Below the pieces are notes generated by a model. It saw nothing but the letters and a program-made list of their open reading frames with translations, did no database searches and was not told the origin of the DNA. The translations under genes were made by a program, and so were the position numbers. From Sulfurovum sp. (GTDB taxonomy: Bacteria > Campylobacterota > Campylobacteria > Campylobacterales > Sulfurovaceae), in NCBI GenBank assembly GCA_015493425.1, contig WGDG01000281.1, positions 1 to 15,521 on the forward strand: 15,521 nt of DNA. The letters run 5' to 3'. Below are positions 1-7,327 of the stretch, one piece after another (within the stretch, counting starts at the first letter, position 1; each line of letters begins with the position of its first letter).

Positions 1-813
1 AAAAACCTCTTTGCCTTTGCCGTATTTTTCTCCCAGCACGGCGGCCGGTCCCATGGCAATGATTCCGAAGATGACCGCGGGCAGGTAGACTTTCCAGTAA
101 TCCATACGTGTCATATCGAACTTGCTTTTCATCAAAATAGGGATGAGGAAGAAGGCGATCGCCATGGTTGAACTGTGAAAAAGGAAGGTGATGTACATAC
201 GTACAAGGTCTTTGTCTTTAAAGACTTCTTTGATCTTGGCTTCCTCTTCTGAGTAGTGGTGCTCGATATGTGGCGGTTCGGGAACAGCGGTAAAAAGAAT
301 GAGCAGGGCAGTGAGTGCCAGTGCGGCAGTCAGCCAGAAGAGGGCGCTTACACTCCAGTACCCTGCAACGATTGGCCCGATAATCATGGCTGCGGCAAAA
401 CTCATGGCAATGACCATACCCATAATTGCCATAGCATGTGCACGTTCATCTTCACGCACCTGGTCGGCAATCATAGCGGTAACGACACTTCCTATTGCAC
501 CGGCACCTTGCAGGAAACGTCCAAGCAGCAATACATAAATGTTGTCTGCCATGGCGGCAACAGCAGAACCGAAGGCAAAGAGCAACAGGCCGAAGAGGAG
601 GGTCTTTTTACGTCCGAATTTGTCACTCATGACACCAAACGGTACTTGCAGCAGCGCCTGGGTCAGTGCATAGCCACCGAGGGCAATACCGGCAAGGAAG
701 GCTGTTCCTCCGGGAAGCTCTTTGGCATAGCTGGAAAGAACCGAAAGGACAATGAAAAGTCCAAAAAAGCGTAACGCGACAATCAGGCTTAAGGGTAAAA
801 CCTTTTTAATCAT
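1..813 (-). CDS. MFS transporter, YajR-like (partial, C-terminus outside window)
   Basis: Major facilitator superfamily membrane transporter; the substrate cannot be read from the sequence. The 271 visible residues begin MIKKVLPLSLIVALRFFGLF and form about seven hydrophobic segments. The classic MFS motif A, GVMSDKFGRKK, sits at residues 60-70 in the loop after helix 2, followed by an LLLGRFLQGAGA segment typical of helix 4. The pattern RFFGLF, GYALTQALLQVPFG, GRFLQGAGAIG and AMIIGPIVAG closely resembles E. coli YajR, a proton-driven drug-efflux-like transporter. YajR carries a C-terminal cytoplasmic domain, and whether this protein does cannot be seen because the reading frame is open to base 1. 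The ATG at 813-811 follows a GGAG ribosome binding site about 8 bases upstream. The gene is divergent from rdgB. The MFS call is secure, the YajR subgroup likely, and the efflux role inferred. Confidence 0.9.
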   Translation of the reverse strand, partial: MIKKVLPLSLIVALRFFGLFIVLSVLSSYAKELPGGTAFLAGIALGGYALTQALLQVPFGVMSDKFGRKKTLLFGLLLFAFGSAVAAMADNIYVLLLGRFLQGAGAIGSVVTAMIADQVREDERAHAMAIMGMVIAMSFAAAMIIGPIVAGYWSVSALFWLTAALALTALLILFTAVPEPPHIEHHYSEEEAKIKEVFKDKDLVRMYITFLFHSSTMAIAFFLIPILMKSKFDMTRMDYWKVYLPAVIFGIIAMGPAAVLGEKYGKGKEVF

Positions 814-846
814 CTTGATATCTCCGATAGGGTAAAATTTGTCCCA

Positions 847-852
847 ATTATA
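847..852 (-). promoter_or_regulatory. Putative -10 box for the MFS transporter gene
   Basis: TATAAT reads on the minus strand at 852-847, about 34 bases upstream of the transporter ATG at 813. This predicts a short leader of roughly 27 bases. No convincing -35 hexamer is visible, which is usual for sigma70 promoters in Campylobacterota. On the plus strand TATATT (849-854) overlaps it and could serve rdgB, so the two divergent genes may share overlapping -10 elements. The rdgB assignment is weak. Confidence 0.45.
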
Positions 853-882
853 TTCCTATTAAGTAAAATGAAGGTTAACCGA

Positions 883-1476
883 ATGAAGATGGTTCTTGCA
901 ACAGGCAACAAAGGCAAACTGCGTGAATTTCGTCATATGTGCAAAAATGAAGTGGTGCCTTTCTCTGATCTGCTCGGAGCGTTCGAAATTGTTGAGGATG
1001 GAGAGACTTTTGCGCAGAATGCGCTGATCAAGGCACGTACTATTTATGAAAAGCTGGGAAACGACTATATCGTCATAGCGGATGACAGCGGTATCTCTCT
1101 ACCGGTACTCGGCGGTGAGCCGGGTATTTACTCTGCGCGTTACGCCGGAGAGGATGCAAGTGACAAAGATAACCTCTATAAACTCATTGATGCGGTGAAA
1201 GCCAAAAAACTGAAAGAGACCCCAGCATACTATACTGCCGCGATTGCCATTGTGAGCAAATATGGCGAGTATGTAGTACATGGATGGATGCACGGAAAAG
1301 TGATAAACGAAGCACGTGGAGAGAAGGGATTTGGGTATGATCCAATGTTCATCCCTGCCGGATTTGATAAAACATTGGGTGAGTTGGATGATGATGTGAA
1401 ATCTGACATTTCGCATCGCTCCAAAGCATTGGCGTTGGCGAAACCGATTATTGCGATGTTAAAGGATAAAGCGTGA
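883..1476 (+). CDS. rdgB: RdgB/HAM1-family dITP/XTP pyrophosphatase
   Basis: Hydrolyses non-canonical purine triphosphates (dITP, XTP, ITP) to monophosphate and pyrophosphate, keeping deaminated bases out of DNA and RNA; cytosolic. At 197 residues it has the usual family length. Family signatures are in order: TGNKGK at residues 7-12, the acidic ADDSG at 66-70, GGEPGIYSARYAG at 77-89, GFGYDP at 149-154 and SHRSKAL from 177. An in-frame ATG at 868 exists. The ATG at 883 is preferred because GAAGG (870-874) lies 8 bases before it and the protein then begins MKMVLATGNKGK, the normal family N-terminus. The gene ends inside the start of the CiaB-family gene (4-base GTGA overlap), so the two are probably co-transcribed and translationally coupled. 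Confidence 0.95.
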   Translation: MKMVLATGNKGKLREFRHMCKNEVVPFSDLLGAFEIVEDGETFAQNALIKARTIYEKLGNDYIVIADDSGISLPVLGGEPGIYSARYAGEDASDKDNLYKLIDAVKAKKLKETPAYYTAAIAIVSKYGEYVVHGWMHGKVINEARGEKGFGYDPMFIPAGFDKTLGELDDDVKSDISHRSKALALAKPIIAMLKDKA

Positions 1477-3338
1477 CAAAACAACAATTTATGAATGATC
1501 TGCAGGTAGTCTATCTGGAACTGCAGGACAGACAGGCGGAGCTTAACGGCTATTATGATTTGCTCGATGAGACAAAAGGGCATGCCAAGGCGGATGAGGT
1601 GGTCAGTGCGTTTTTGCAGCTGGTAGACCTTACGCGGAACAAAGAGAGTGAGATGGCGGCACTCACACGCATTGTCAATCTGCGAGAAGATGCGCTCGAG
1701 CAGGTACTTGAGAAAGAGGGTTTTGGCGAAGATGAGATACGTATTAAAAAAGAGCTTGCCTATGGGTTTGTCAGTATGCTGCATATTACGCGGCACGAGA
1801 GCTTCATAGGCTGGATTGAAAAGCAAAAGCTCCTGACGCCGTTTTACCGCGGGCTGATTTTCGGTGTGCATTTTGTAGGGCTGCGTCTTTCTGAGTGGCA
1901 GAGCCACTGGACACACCATATTATCAATACGATCAACCCCGAACTCTCTGAACTTTTTAACGGTGATGATGCCAAAGTTTTCGAGATGCTTCAGGCAGAG
2001 TCCCTGCTCGATGAGCGTGAAGCAGGGTGTGTGGGAGACCGCTGCTACTCTGTGCTTGTCAAAGAGAATGAGCAGGGAGCAGAGAGTGGGAATCAGACCA
2101 AATACAAGGTGTTGGCATATGCTGAAGCGTTCGAGAAGGAGGCGGCGGCTGTTGTGACGGCACTGGAGCAGCTCATTGCGCTGCTTGAGCAGCATGAAGA
2201 CGAGGTCTTTGGTCAGAAACAGGAGTGGATTGCCTACTTTACGGCGCTCAAAGAAGCCTTTGGGCACAAGAATACCGATGAACTCATCAAAATGTGGGCA
2301 GAGGTAGACAGACGCTGGATGGCGGTGACGACGCCTATTCAGGTGGGACATCCACTGGAGTATTATGAAGATCACTATCGCAAAGCGGTAGCACTGGAGT
2401 GGGATCTGCGTATTGTCAACCCCAGATTGCAGGAGGGCTCACATACGCGTGAAAACATCAAGCTCTTTGCCTATGAGATGGCACAGAAGTTTGGCGGCTC
2501 GGCAGAACAGACCATGGCAAAAAATCTGCTGCAGGTGGATAGAACACAGCTTTATATCGGACAGCCGATGCTCTACTACGCAGCGGAGTTTAACGGACTC
2601 TTCTCTGCACAGGTCGTCCCCAACGATGAGCAAGTGAGCACCGAGCTTGGCAAGAAGATCTTTGCTTATGCCGATTTTGTCCTTCAAAGCAAGATCGCCA
2701 AGCCGATCATGAAACTCTCTGTTGAAGTGATGGGAGAAGCGTTTGTACGCACACAGCGTACCCTTGCCAAAGAGCAGCCTGAGCTTTGGCACAAGATCTA
2801 TGACATTTCCACCATAGGGCATGAGTATGGGCATATCCTCTGGATCGACAGCGATACCGAAACAGCGATGAATGCCACAGGACAGTTCAAGAATATCGAG
2901 GAGTTCAAAGCCACAACAGGCGGACTGATGGCATTTTTCCGCCATGAAGAGGAGGCACTCAAGCATCACATTGTCGATGATCTTGTCAGTCGTGCGGTGG
3001 GGCTCATGGCGTGGCGTGAAGTGGGTGAAGTGCTGCCCTACTACTGTGAGGGACTCATTCACCTGGATATACTTTTCGCTTCGGGTATTATCACGTATGA
3101 TGAAACCATAGTTATCCACTATGAGCGTTACGAAGAGATGAAAGCAGCCTATGTAGAGGCGTATGAATCGCTGGCAAAACATTACCTCGCCAAGGCTGAT
3201 GCGAATGATTACCTCAAACGCTATGCTGTGAGAGAAGAGGGCGTATTCCTGCCTCTCAATTCTGAAGCACGTGCATTTGTCGAACACTACTATGCACGCT
3301 ACAAAGCGATCGGACAACAGACAGTGGCACTGGACTAA
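1473..3338 (+). CDS. ciaB: CiaB-family protein with HExxH metallopeptidase signature
   Basis: A 621-residue soluble protein with no signal peptide or membrane segment. Length and the central LYYAAEFNGLFSAQVVPND and NIEEFKATTGGL blocks match what I recall of the CiaB (Campylobacter invasion antigen B) family. Residues 450-454 read HEYGH, an HExxH zinc-peptidase motif. E476-E477 lie 22-23 residues downstream within IEEFKATTGGL and could supply the third zinc ligand, as in gluzincin peptidases such as M3 and M49. This suggests a cytosolic metallopeptidase rather than a dedicated virulence factor, but activity is inferred. Translation most likely starts at the GTG at 1473, with AAGGA at 1462-1466 six bases upstream and a 4-base overlap with the rdgB stop; an ATG at 1491 is the alternative. 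The gene ends 9 bases from the convergent ATPase-GNAT gene. The main alternative label is an M3-like oligopeptidase. Confidence 0.75.
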   Translation: MTKQQFMNDLQVVYLELQDRQAELNGYYDLLDETKGHAKADEVVSAFLQLVDLTRNKESEMAALTRIVNLREDALEQVLEKEGFGEDEIRIKKELAYGFVSMLHITRHESFIGWIEKQKLLTPFYRGLIFGVHFVGLRLSEWQSHWTHHIINTINPELSELFNGDDAKVFEMLQAESLLDEREAGCVGDRCYSVLVKENEQGAESGNQTKYKVLAYAEAFEKEAAAVVTALEQLIALLEQHEDEVFGQKQEWIAYFTALKEAFGHKNTDELIKMWAEVDRRWMAVTTPIQVGHPLEYYEDHYRKAVALEWDLRIVNPRLQEGSHTRENIKLFAYEMAQKFGGSAEQTMAKNLLQVDRTQLYIGQPMLYYAAEFNGLFSAQVVPNDEQVSTELGKKIFAYADFVLQSKIAKPIMKLSVEVMGEAFVRTQRTLAKEQPELWHKIYDISTIGHEYGHILWIDSDTETAMNATGQFKNIEEFKATTGGLMAFFRHEEEALKHHIVDDLVSRAVGLMAWREVGEVLPYYCEGLIHLDILFASGIITYDETIVIHYERYEEMKAAYVEAYESLAKHYLAKADANDYLKRYAVREEGVFLPLNSEARAFVEHYYARYKAIGQQTVALD

Positions 3339-3347
3339 AGTGGAGTG

Positions 3348-4805
3348 CTAAAGTCCTTTGCAGCGCTTCTCATCCGCTTTGATATAGCGTGAGAGCGCTT
3401 TGCAGAAGTCGGAGTAGCAGACGTAATTCTTGTTTCCCACCTTGTCGCTGTGTTTCATCTGTAATCGCAGGTAGTCTTTCTGCTTATGCCACAAAAACAT
3501 AACTCCGCAGTAGAAAAAGCCCCGTTTATTCATGATGTTGATAACCTTTTCTATTTGGGGAATATCCTGCAGCGATACGTCGGCGTAGATCATGTCACAG
3601 TGCTTGGCGCGCAGCTGTGCCACCAGCAATAAAAACTTGCGTTTGAAGTCTTTGCCATAGCGGTCAATACGGATGGTTGCAATATTGGTCGGCGGATCGA
3701 ATTCGTAGGAGAGAAAGACGTGTGTGTACTCTTTTTTCTTGTTCGTCTTGGCTTTTTTAAAATTGATATCGGCATTTTTGTAGGTTTTGGTAATCTGTTT
3801 TTTGTAGACATTGGGCAGAAAGAGCTTTCGTTTCCATGTTTGAAAGAATTTGTATCCTATCAGGACAGCACCGCGTTTTTCCACTTTTGTCAGTTCATTG
3901 TTCTCAAGGGTAATATCTGCCGGCGTTCTCCCGATCATCAGTGCGCTTTCGGAAAACCCGTGCCGCAGATTGCTCCTTTGGCTGAAGACATGATACATGA
4001 TCGCTTCGCCGAAGACCGCATCAAGTCCCACTGACTGAGCCTTTTGAAGAATACGCTCGATCATTCTGTTCATAATACCGTGTCCTTTGTAGCGTGGATC
4101 GACAACAACAATGCCTATCTCGGCAATGGTAGATTCGGGGATCAGTACAAAGGCGAAGTGGCCGATAATCTTTCCTTCACTTTCCGCAACGACAGAGTAA
4201 AAGCGCTCTCCATGCTCCCGGGCGATACGGCGGGGGTAGTAAAAACTTTCCTTGATGTAGCTGTGGCCGTAATTTTTGTAAATAAGGTAGGCGATACCCT
4301 CTTCATCCCCTTCCTGAAAATCCCTGATGGTAACAGGAATGTTATCCGGTACAGTTGTCTGTGAAGGGTGTAATGCCGGTGTAGTCTTCTTGCGTTTGTG
4401 TACGGGGTGTGAGAGGTATTTGATGATAATGAACTTTTTACCTTCTTTGCCAAGGTTTTTGTATTCAAAACGGTCGACAAGCCGGTAGATACGGTTGAAG
4501 CCCTTTGAAGCATTTGGATCGAGAGGAACACTCTGGTATTTACTGTGTGACATAGGCACACCCCAGTCATGGACATCGACACGTACGCCTGTTTCAAAAG
4601 GATGAACAGAGATCTGCACATATCCCTCCTCCCCGGGATAGGCATGCTCGATGGCATTCTCCACCAGCTCTTTGCTACTTTCTGTAACGGCACCGAGATC
4701 TGTCTCATTGAATTCGGAAGCTGCACAGACATCGCGAAGGGTGTCTTCGACAAGCTTGATGTATTTGTGTTGTGCCGGAACTTTGAGAACTACGCTTTGG
4801 GGCAT
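3348..4805 (-). CDS. RsbW-like ATPase / GNAT acetyltransferase fusion protein
   Basis: A 485-residue cytosolic protein with three parts. Residues about 1-132 form a GHKL ATPase domain of the RsbW anti-sigma type: N-box ELVENAIEHAYPG (47-58, with E47, N50 and H54), G1 box VHDWGVP (78-84), and a G2-like SKGFNRIYRLVDRF (100-113). Residues about 157-310 form a GNAT N-acetyltransferase domain with the acetyl-CoA loop R238-Y-K-G241-H-G243. Residues about 320-485 are basic and unassigned; a segment ending RGFFYCGVMFLW (428-439) may be a degenerate second GNAT-like half. The domains suggest phosphorylation- or ATP-linked regulation joined to acetylation, but partner and substrate are unknown. ATG 4805 is chosen over the overlapping GTG 4808. 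It lies 4 bases after AGGAGG, and its A is the last base of the upstream TGA stop (TGATG coupling). Confidence 0.8.
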   Translation of the reverse strand: MPQSVVLKVPAQHKYIKLVEDTLRDVCAASEFNETDLGAVTESSKELVENAIEHAYPGEEGYVQISVHPFETGVRVDVHDWGVPMSHSKYQSVPLDPNASKGFNRIYRLVDRFEYKNLGKEGKKFIIIKYLSHPVHKRKKTTPALHPSQTTVPDNIPVTIRDFQEGDEEGIAYLIYKNYGHSYIKESFYYPRRIAREHGERFYSVVAESEGKIIGHFAFVLIPESTIAEIGIVVVDPRYKGHGIMNRMIERILQKAQSVGLDAVFGEAIMYHVFSQRSNLRHGFSESALMIGRTPADITLENNELTKVEKRGAVLIGYKFFQTWKRKLFLPNVYKKQITKTYKNADINFKKAKTNKKKEYTHVFLSYEFDPPTNIATIRIDRYGKDFKRKFLLLVAQLRAKHCDMIYADVSLQDIPQIEKVINIMNKRGFFYCGVMFLWHKQKDYLRLQMKHSDKVGNKNYVCYSDFCKALSRYIKADEKRCKGL

Positions 4806-6001
4806 CACTCCTCCTTTTTCGAGAGGAATGCGAGTGCACTTGCTCCCATGATTTTCATACCGTACTGCAGGGCATCGTCGTCAACATCGAATCGGCTGTT
4901 GTGTTGCGAGATGCAGGTCTCTTTGGCTTCGTTGCAGGTGCCCAAACGGAAGAATGCCCCGGGAACGATCTTGAGGTATTCGGAGAAGTCCTCCCCTCCC
5001 ATGACCGGGTCTTTGAGGTCGATGCAGTTCTCTTCGCCAATGATCTCTTTGGCTTCACCTACGACGATGTCTACCATGGCATCGTCATTGATGAGTTCAG
5101 GTTGCCCGAATTCGTAGTCGAAATTATAGGTTGCTCCCATTGATTTGCAGATCCCATCAATGGAACTCTTCATCATTTCGGGGATATTGCTGCGTACCTC
5201 TTCATTGATGGTACGTACAGTGCCTTTGAGAACAACATGGTCGCAGATGATATTGGAAGCTTTCCCTCCCTCAATGGTGCCAAGTGAAATAACTGCCGGA
5301 TGCAGCGGGTCAATTTTACGTGAAACAATGTGGTTGAGAGAGTTGACGATCATTGCGGTGACCAGAATGGCGTCGACCCCTTCGTGCGGTCGTGCACCGT
5401 GTGCTGATTTCCCGAAAATCTCAATCGTGAAGATATCGGCAGAGGCCATCATGACGCCGTATTTATAGCCGATCTGTCTTGTTCTAAGGTAAGGATAGGC
5501 GTGCAGTCCGAAAATGCCGTCAACACCTTCGAGTGCTCCCTCTTCGATCATCTCCACACTGCCCCCTTCCTTGCTCTCTTCGGAGGGTTGAAAAATGAAA
5601 CGCACATTCCCCGGAAGTGCCTCTTTGTGCTGTGCCATTGCAATGGCGGTTCCCAGCGCAATGGCAGTGTGACTGTCGTGCCCGCAGGCATGCATGATGC
5701 CCTTTTCCCGGGAAGCATAAGGCTTTTGTGTTTGCTCTTCGATGGGCAGGGCATCCATATCGGCACGGATAGCGACGGTTTTTGCGTTTTCATCCACACG
5801 TAGATCGGCAACCAGTCCATAATGCCTGTCACTCTCTTTTATCTCGTAGCCGCTTGCTTCAAGTATACCTTTGACGAGATATTTGGTATGCTCTTCGTGA
5901 CCGGAGAGTTCCGGATGCATATGTAGGTCGTGGCGAATGTGAACGACTTTTTCATTGATGGCGTTGATACTTTCAAACAGGTTGTTTTTGAGTGTTTTCA
6001 T
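4805..6001 (-). CDS. M20-family amidohydrolase (N-acyl amino acid / hippurate hydrolase type)
   Basis: Metal-dependent amidohydrolase of peptidase family M20, subfamily D. Such enzymes cleave N-acyl, hippurate-type or indole conjugates of amino acids; the substrate here is not determined. The 398 residues show the family pattern: RHDLHMHPELSGHE (23-36), AIRADMDALPIEE (77-89), HACGHDSH (104-111), QPSEESKEGG (138-147), GLHAYP (165-170), the dimerisation-lid region HGARPHEGVDAI, and GGEDFSEY near the C-terminus. Probable metal ligands are C106, H108, E142, H167 and H367. There is no signal peptide. The ATG at 6001 is preferred to the in-frame ATG at 6016 because AGGAGA (6013-6008) lies 6 bases before it and would otherwise be inside the gene. 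The stop overlaps the ATG of the downstream ATPase-GNAT gene by one base. The gene has its own promoter. Confidence 0.92.
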   Translation of the reverse strand: MKTLKNNLFESINAINEKVVHIRHDLHMHPELSGHEEHTKYLVKGILEASGYEIKESDRHYGLVADLRVDENAKTVAIRADMDALPIEEQTQKPYASREKGIMHACGHDSHTAIALGTAIAMAQHKEALPGNVRFIFQPSEESKEGGSVEMIEEGALEGVDGIFGLHAYPYLRTRQIGYKYGVMMASADIFTIEIFGKSAHGARPHEGVDAILVTAMIVNSLNHIVSRKIDPLHPAVISLGTIEGGKASNIICDHVVLKGTVRTINEEVRSNIPEMMKSSIDGICKSMGATYNFDYEFGQPELINDDAMVDIVVGEAKEIIGEENCIDLKDPVMGGEDFSEYLKIVPGAFFRLGTCNEAKETCISQHNSRFDVDDDALQYGMKIMGASALAFLSKKEE

Positions 6002-6030
6002 TCTATTTCTCCTCATGTGCTCAATACTCC

Positions 6031-6060
6031 ATTATACACCTTTCTATCGTTATTTTGCAA
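6031..6060 (-). promoter_or_regulatory. Putative sigma70 promoter of the amidohydrolase operon
   Basis: On the minus strand TATAAT (6036-6031) is preceded, after an 18-base spacer, by TTGCAA (6060-6055). Transcription would start near 6024, giving a leader of about 23 bases before the amidohydrolase ATG at 6001. It should also serve the coupled ATPase-GNAT gene. Confidence 0.6.
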
Positions 6061-6120
6061 CTGTTTTTTTGCTTGGAAAGTTGATCAAACTACCCATCAT
6101 TTCCCTACGGAAACTTTGAG

Positions 6121-6154
6121 CTTTACCCGTCTCTAACCGCTTTTTGGCTATAAT
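6121..6154 (+). promoter_or_regulatory. Putative sigma70 promoter of the aminotransferase-hisZ-purA cluster
   Basis: TATAAT at 6149-6154 follows the T-run of TTTTTGGC (6141-6148), the typical arrangement of Campylobacterota housekeeping promoters, which often lack a clear -35. It predicts a start near 6161 and a leader of about 38 bases that ends in a GAGGA ribosome binding site before the ATG at 6200. The 198-base gap 6002-6199 holds this promoter and the divergent amidohydrolase promoter; I see nothing else in it. Confidence 0.6.
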
Positions 6155-6199
6155 CCTCACAATTATGCCGTCACAAATGCGGTTTTACGAGGACAGTTT

Positions 6200-7327
6200 A
6201 TGTTACTTTTTACTCCCGGACCAACCCCTGTACCAGAGTCTGTACGCCTTGCAATGGCAGAGCCGACACTGCACCACCGAACACCTGAGTTTGAAGCGAT
6301 CTTCAAAGAGACCAGAGAACTGCTTTTTGAGCTGATGGCAACTGATGAGGTGGTCATGATTGCCTCCACAGGAACAGGAGCAATGGAAGCGGCAGTCATC
6401 AACCTCTGTCACAATACCTTGCTCAATATCAATGCAGGAAAGTTCGGTGAGCGTTTCGGCAAGATTGCCAAAGCACACGGGCTGAACAATGTCGAGATCA
6501 AACATGAGTGGGATACGCCTGCAACGGTTGAGGAGGTGCTTGAAGTGCTCAAGGCCAACCCCGCCATTGATGCGATCGCCATACAGATCAGTGAGTCTGC
6601 GGGCGGTCTCAGGCATCCTGTCGAAGAGATTGCGAAGGCGGTTAAAGCAGAGCGTTCTGATGTGATGGTGATCGCCGACGGTATTACCGCAGTAGGTGTA
6701 GAGCGTATCGATGTGAGCCATATTGATGCACTGATTGCAGGAAGCCAGAAAGCGCTGATGCTGCCTCCGGGGCTGGCAATTGTAGGATTGAGTGAAGCCG
6801 CAGTTGTAAAAATCGGTGAAGGAAAGGGGTATTACCTCAACCTTGCAAGCGAGATCAAAAAACAGCGCCAGAACACAACAGCATACACTGCTGCGACCAC
6901 GCTTGTTATCGGACTGGGTGCCGTCCTCAAGCAGATCAAAGAGGGCGGGGGACTTGGCAAACTCTATTGCGATACCGCACGCCGTGCCAAAGCGACACGT
7001 TTTGCGCTTGAAGCGCTGGGACTGCATTCCTATCCCAAAGTACCTGCGCGTTCTATGACAACGATAGATGATGTCAATGCCAAGGAGATCCGTGATCTTC
7101 TTAAAACCGATTTTGGTGTCAATGTCGCCGGAGGGCAGGATCATCTCAAGGGCAAGATCTTCCGTATCAACCAGATGGGTCTTATCGAGCCTTATGAAAT
7201 GGTTTGGGTGGTCAATGCTGTGGAACTGGTACTGGCCAAACTCGGCAGACGCGACTATGACGGTACAGCAAGCCGTGTATTTAACGAAGAGTACTTCAAA
7301 AGTACGCTGAAAAAAGAGGGTGCATGA
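6200..7327 (+). CDS. Class V PLP-dependent aminotransferase (alanine/serine-glyoxylate type)
   Basis: Fold-type I pyridoxal-phosphate aminotransferase, 375 residues, cytosolic. The N-terminus LFTPGPTPVPESV and following HHRTPEF are hallmarks of the alanine-glyoxylate / serine-pyruvate branch of class V. STGTGAMEAAV (residues about 55-65) is the cofactor phosphate-binding loop. VIADGITAVG carries the aspartate that contacts the pyridine nitrogen. K184 in GSQKALMLPPG is the Schiff-base lysine. Substrates cannot be fixed from sequence; alanine, serine, aspartate or phosphoserine with glyoxylate, pyruvate or 2-oxoglutarate are all possible. It is the first gene after the promoter at 6149-6154 and overlaps hisZ by four bases (ATGA), so it is probably translated in step with hisZ. 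Confidence 0.9.
   Translation: MLLFTPGPTPVPESVRLAMAEPTLHHRTPEFEAIFKETRELLFELMATDEVVMIASTGTGAMEAAVINLCHNTLLNINAGKFGERFGKIAKAHGLNNVEIKHEWDTPATVEEVLEVLKANPAIDAIAIQISESAGGLRHPVEEIAKAVKAERSDVMVIADGITAVGVERIDVSHIDALIAGSQKALMLPPGLAIVGLSEAAVVKIGEGKGYYLNLASEIKKQRQNTTAYTAATTLVIGLGAVLKQIKEGGGLGKLYCDTARRAKATRFALEALGLHSYPKVPARSMTTIDDVNAKEIRDLLKTDFGVNVAGGQDHLKGKIFRINQMGLIEPYEMVWVVNAVELVLAKLGRRDYDGTASRVFNEEYFKSTLKKEGA

Noticed and set aside
256..774. 172-codon plus-strand open frame opposite the MFS transporter
   Set aside because: Antisense to a gene with clear MFS motif A and membrane helices; the encoded sequence is Cys/His/Gly-rich with no motif.
868..882. Upstream rdgB start at 868
   Set aside because: The ribosome binding site GAAGG lies inside this extension and is correctly spaced for the ATG at 883, which also gives the usual family N-terminus.
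1230..2375. 381-codon open frame on the minus strand opposite rdgB and the ciaB-family gene
   Set aside because: Antisense to two clear genes, spans their junction, no ribosome binding site and no family motif.
2439..3317. 292-codon open frame on the minus strand opposite the 3' half of the ciaB-family gene
   Set aside because: Fully antisense to the segment that holds the HExxH motif; composition is typical of a shadow frame.
6155..6199. Possible riboswitch or attenuator in the leader of the aminotransferase cluster
   Set aside because: The leader is only about 38 bases with at most a 3-bp CCG/CGG pairing, too short for a known riboswitch.
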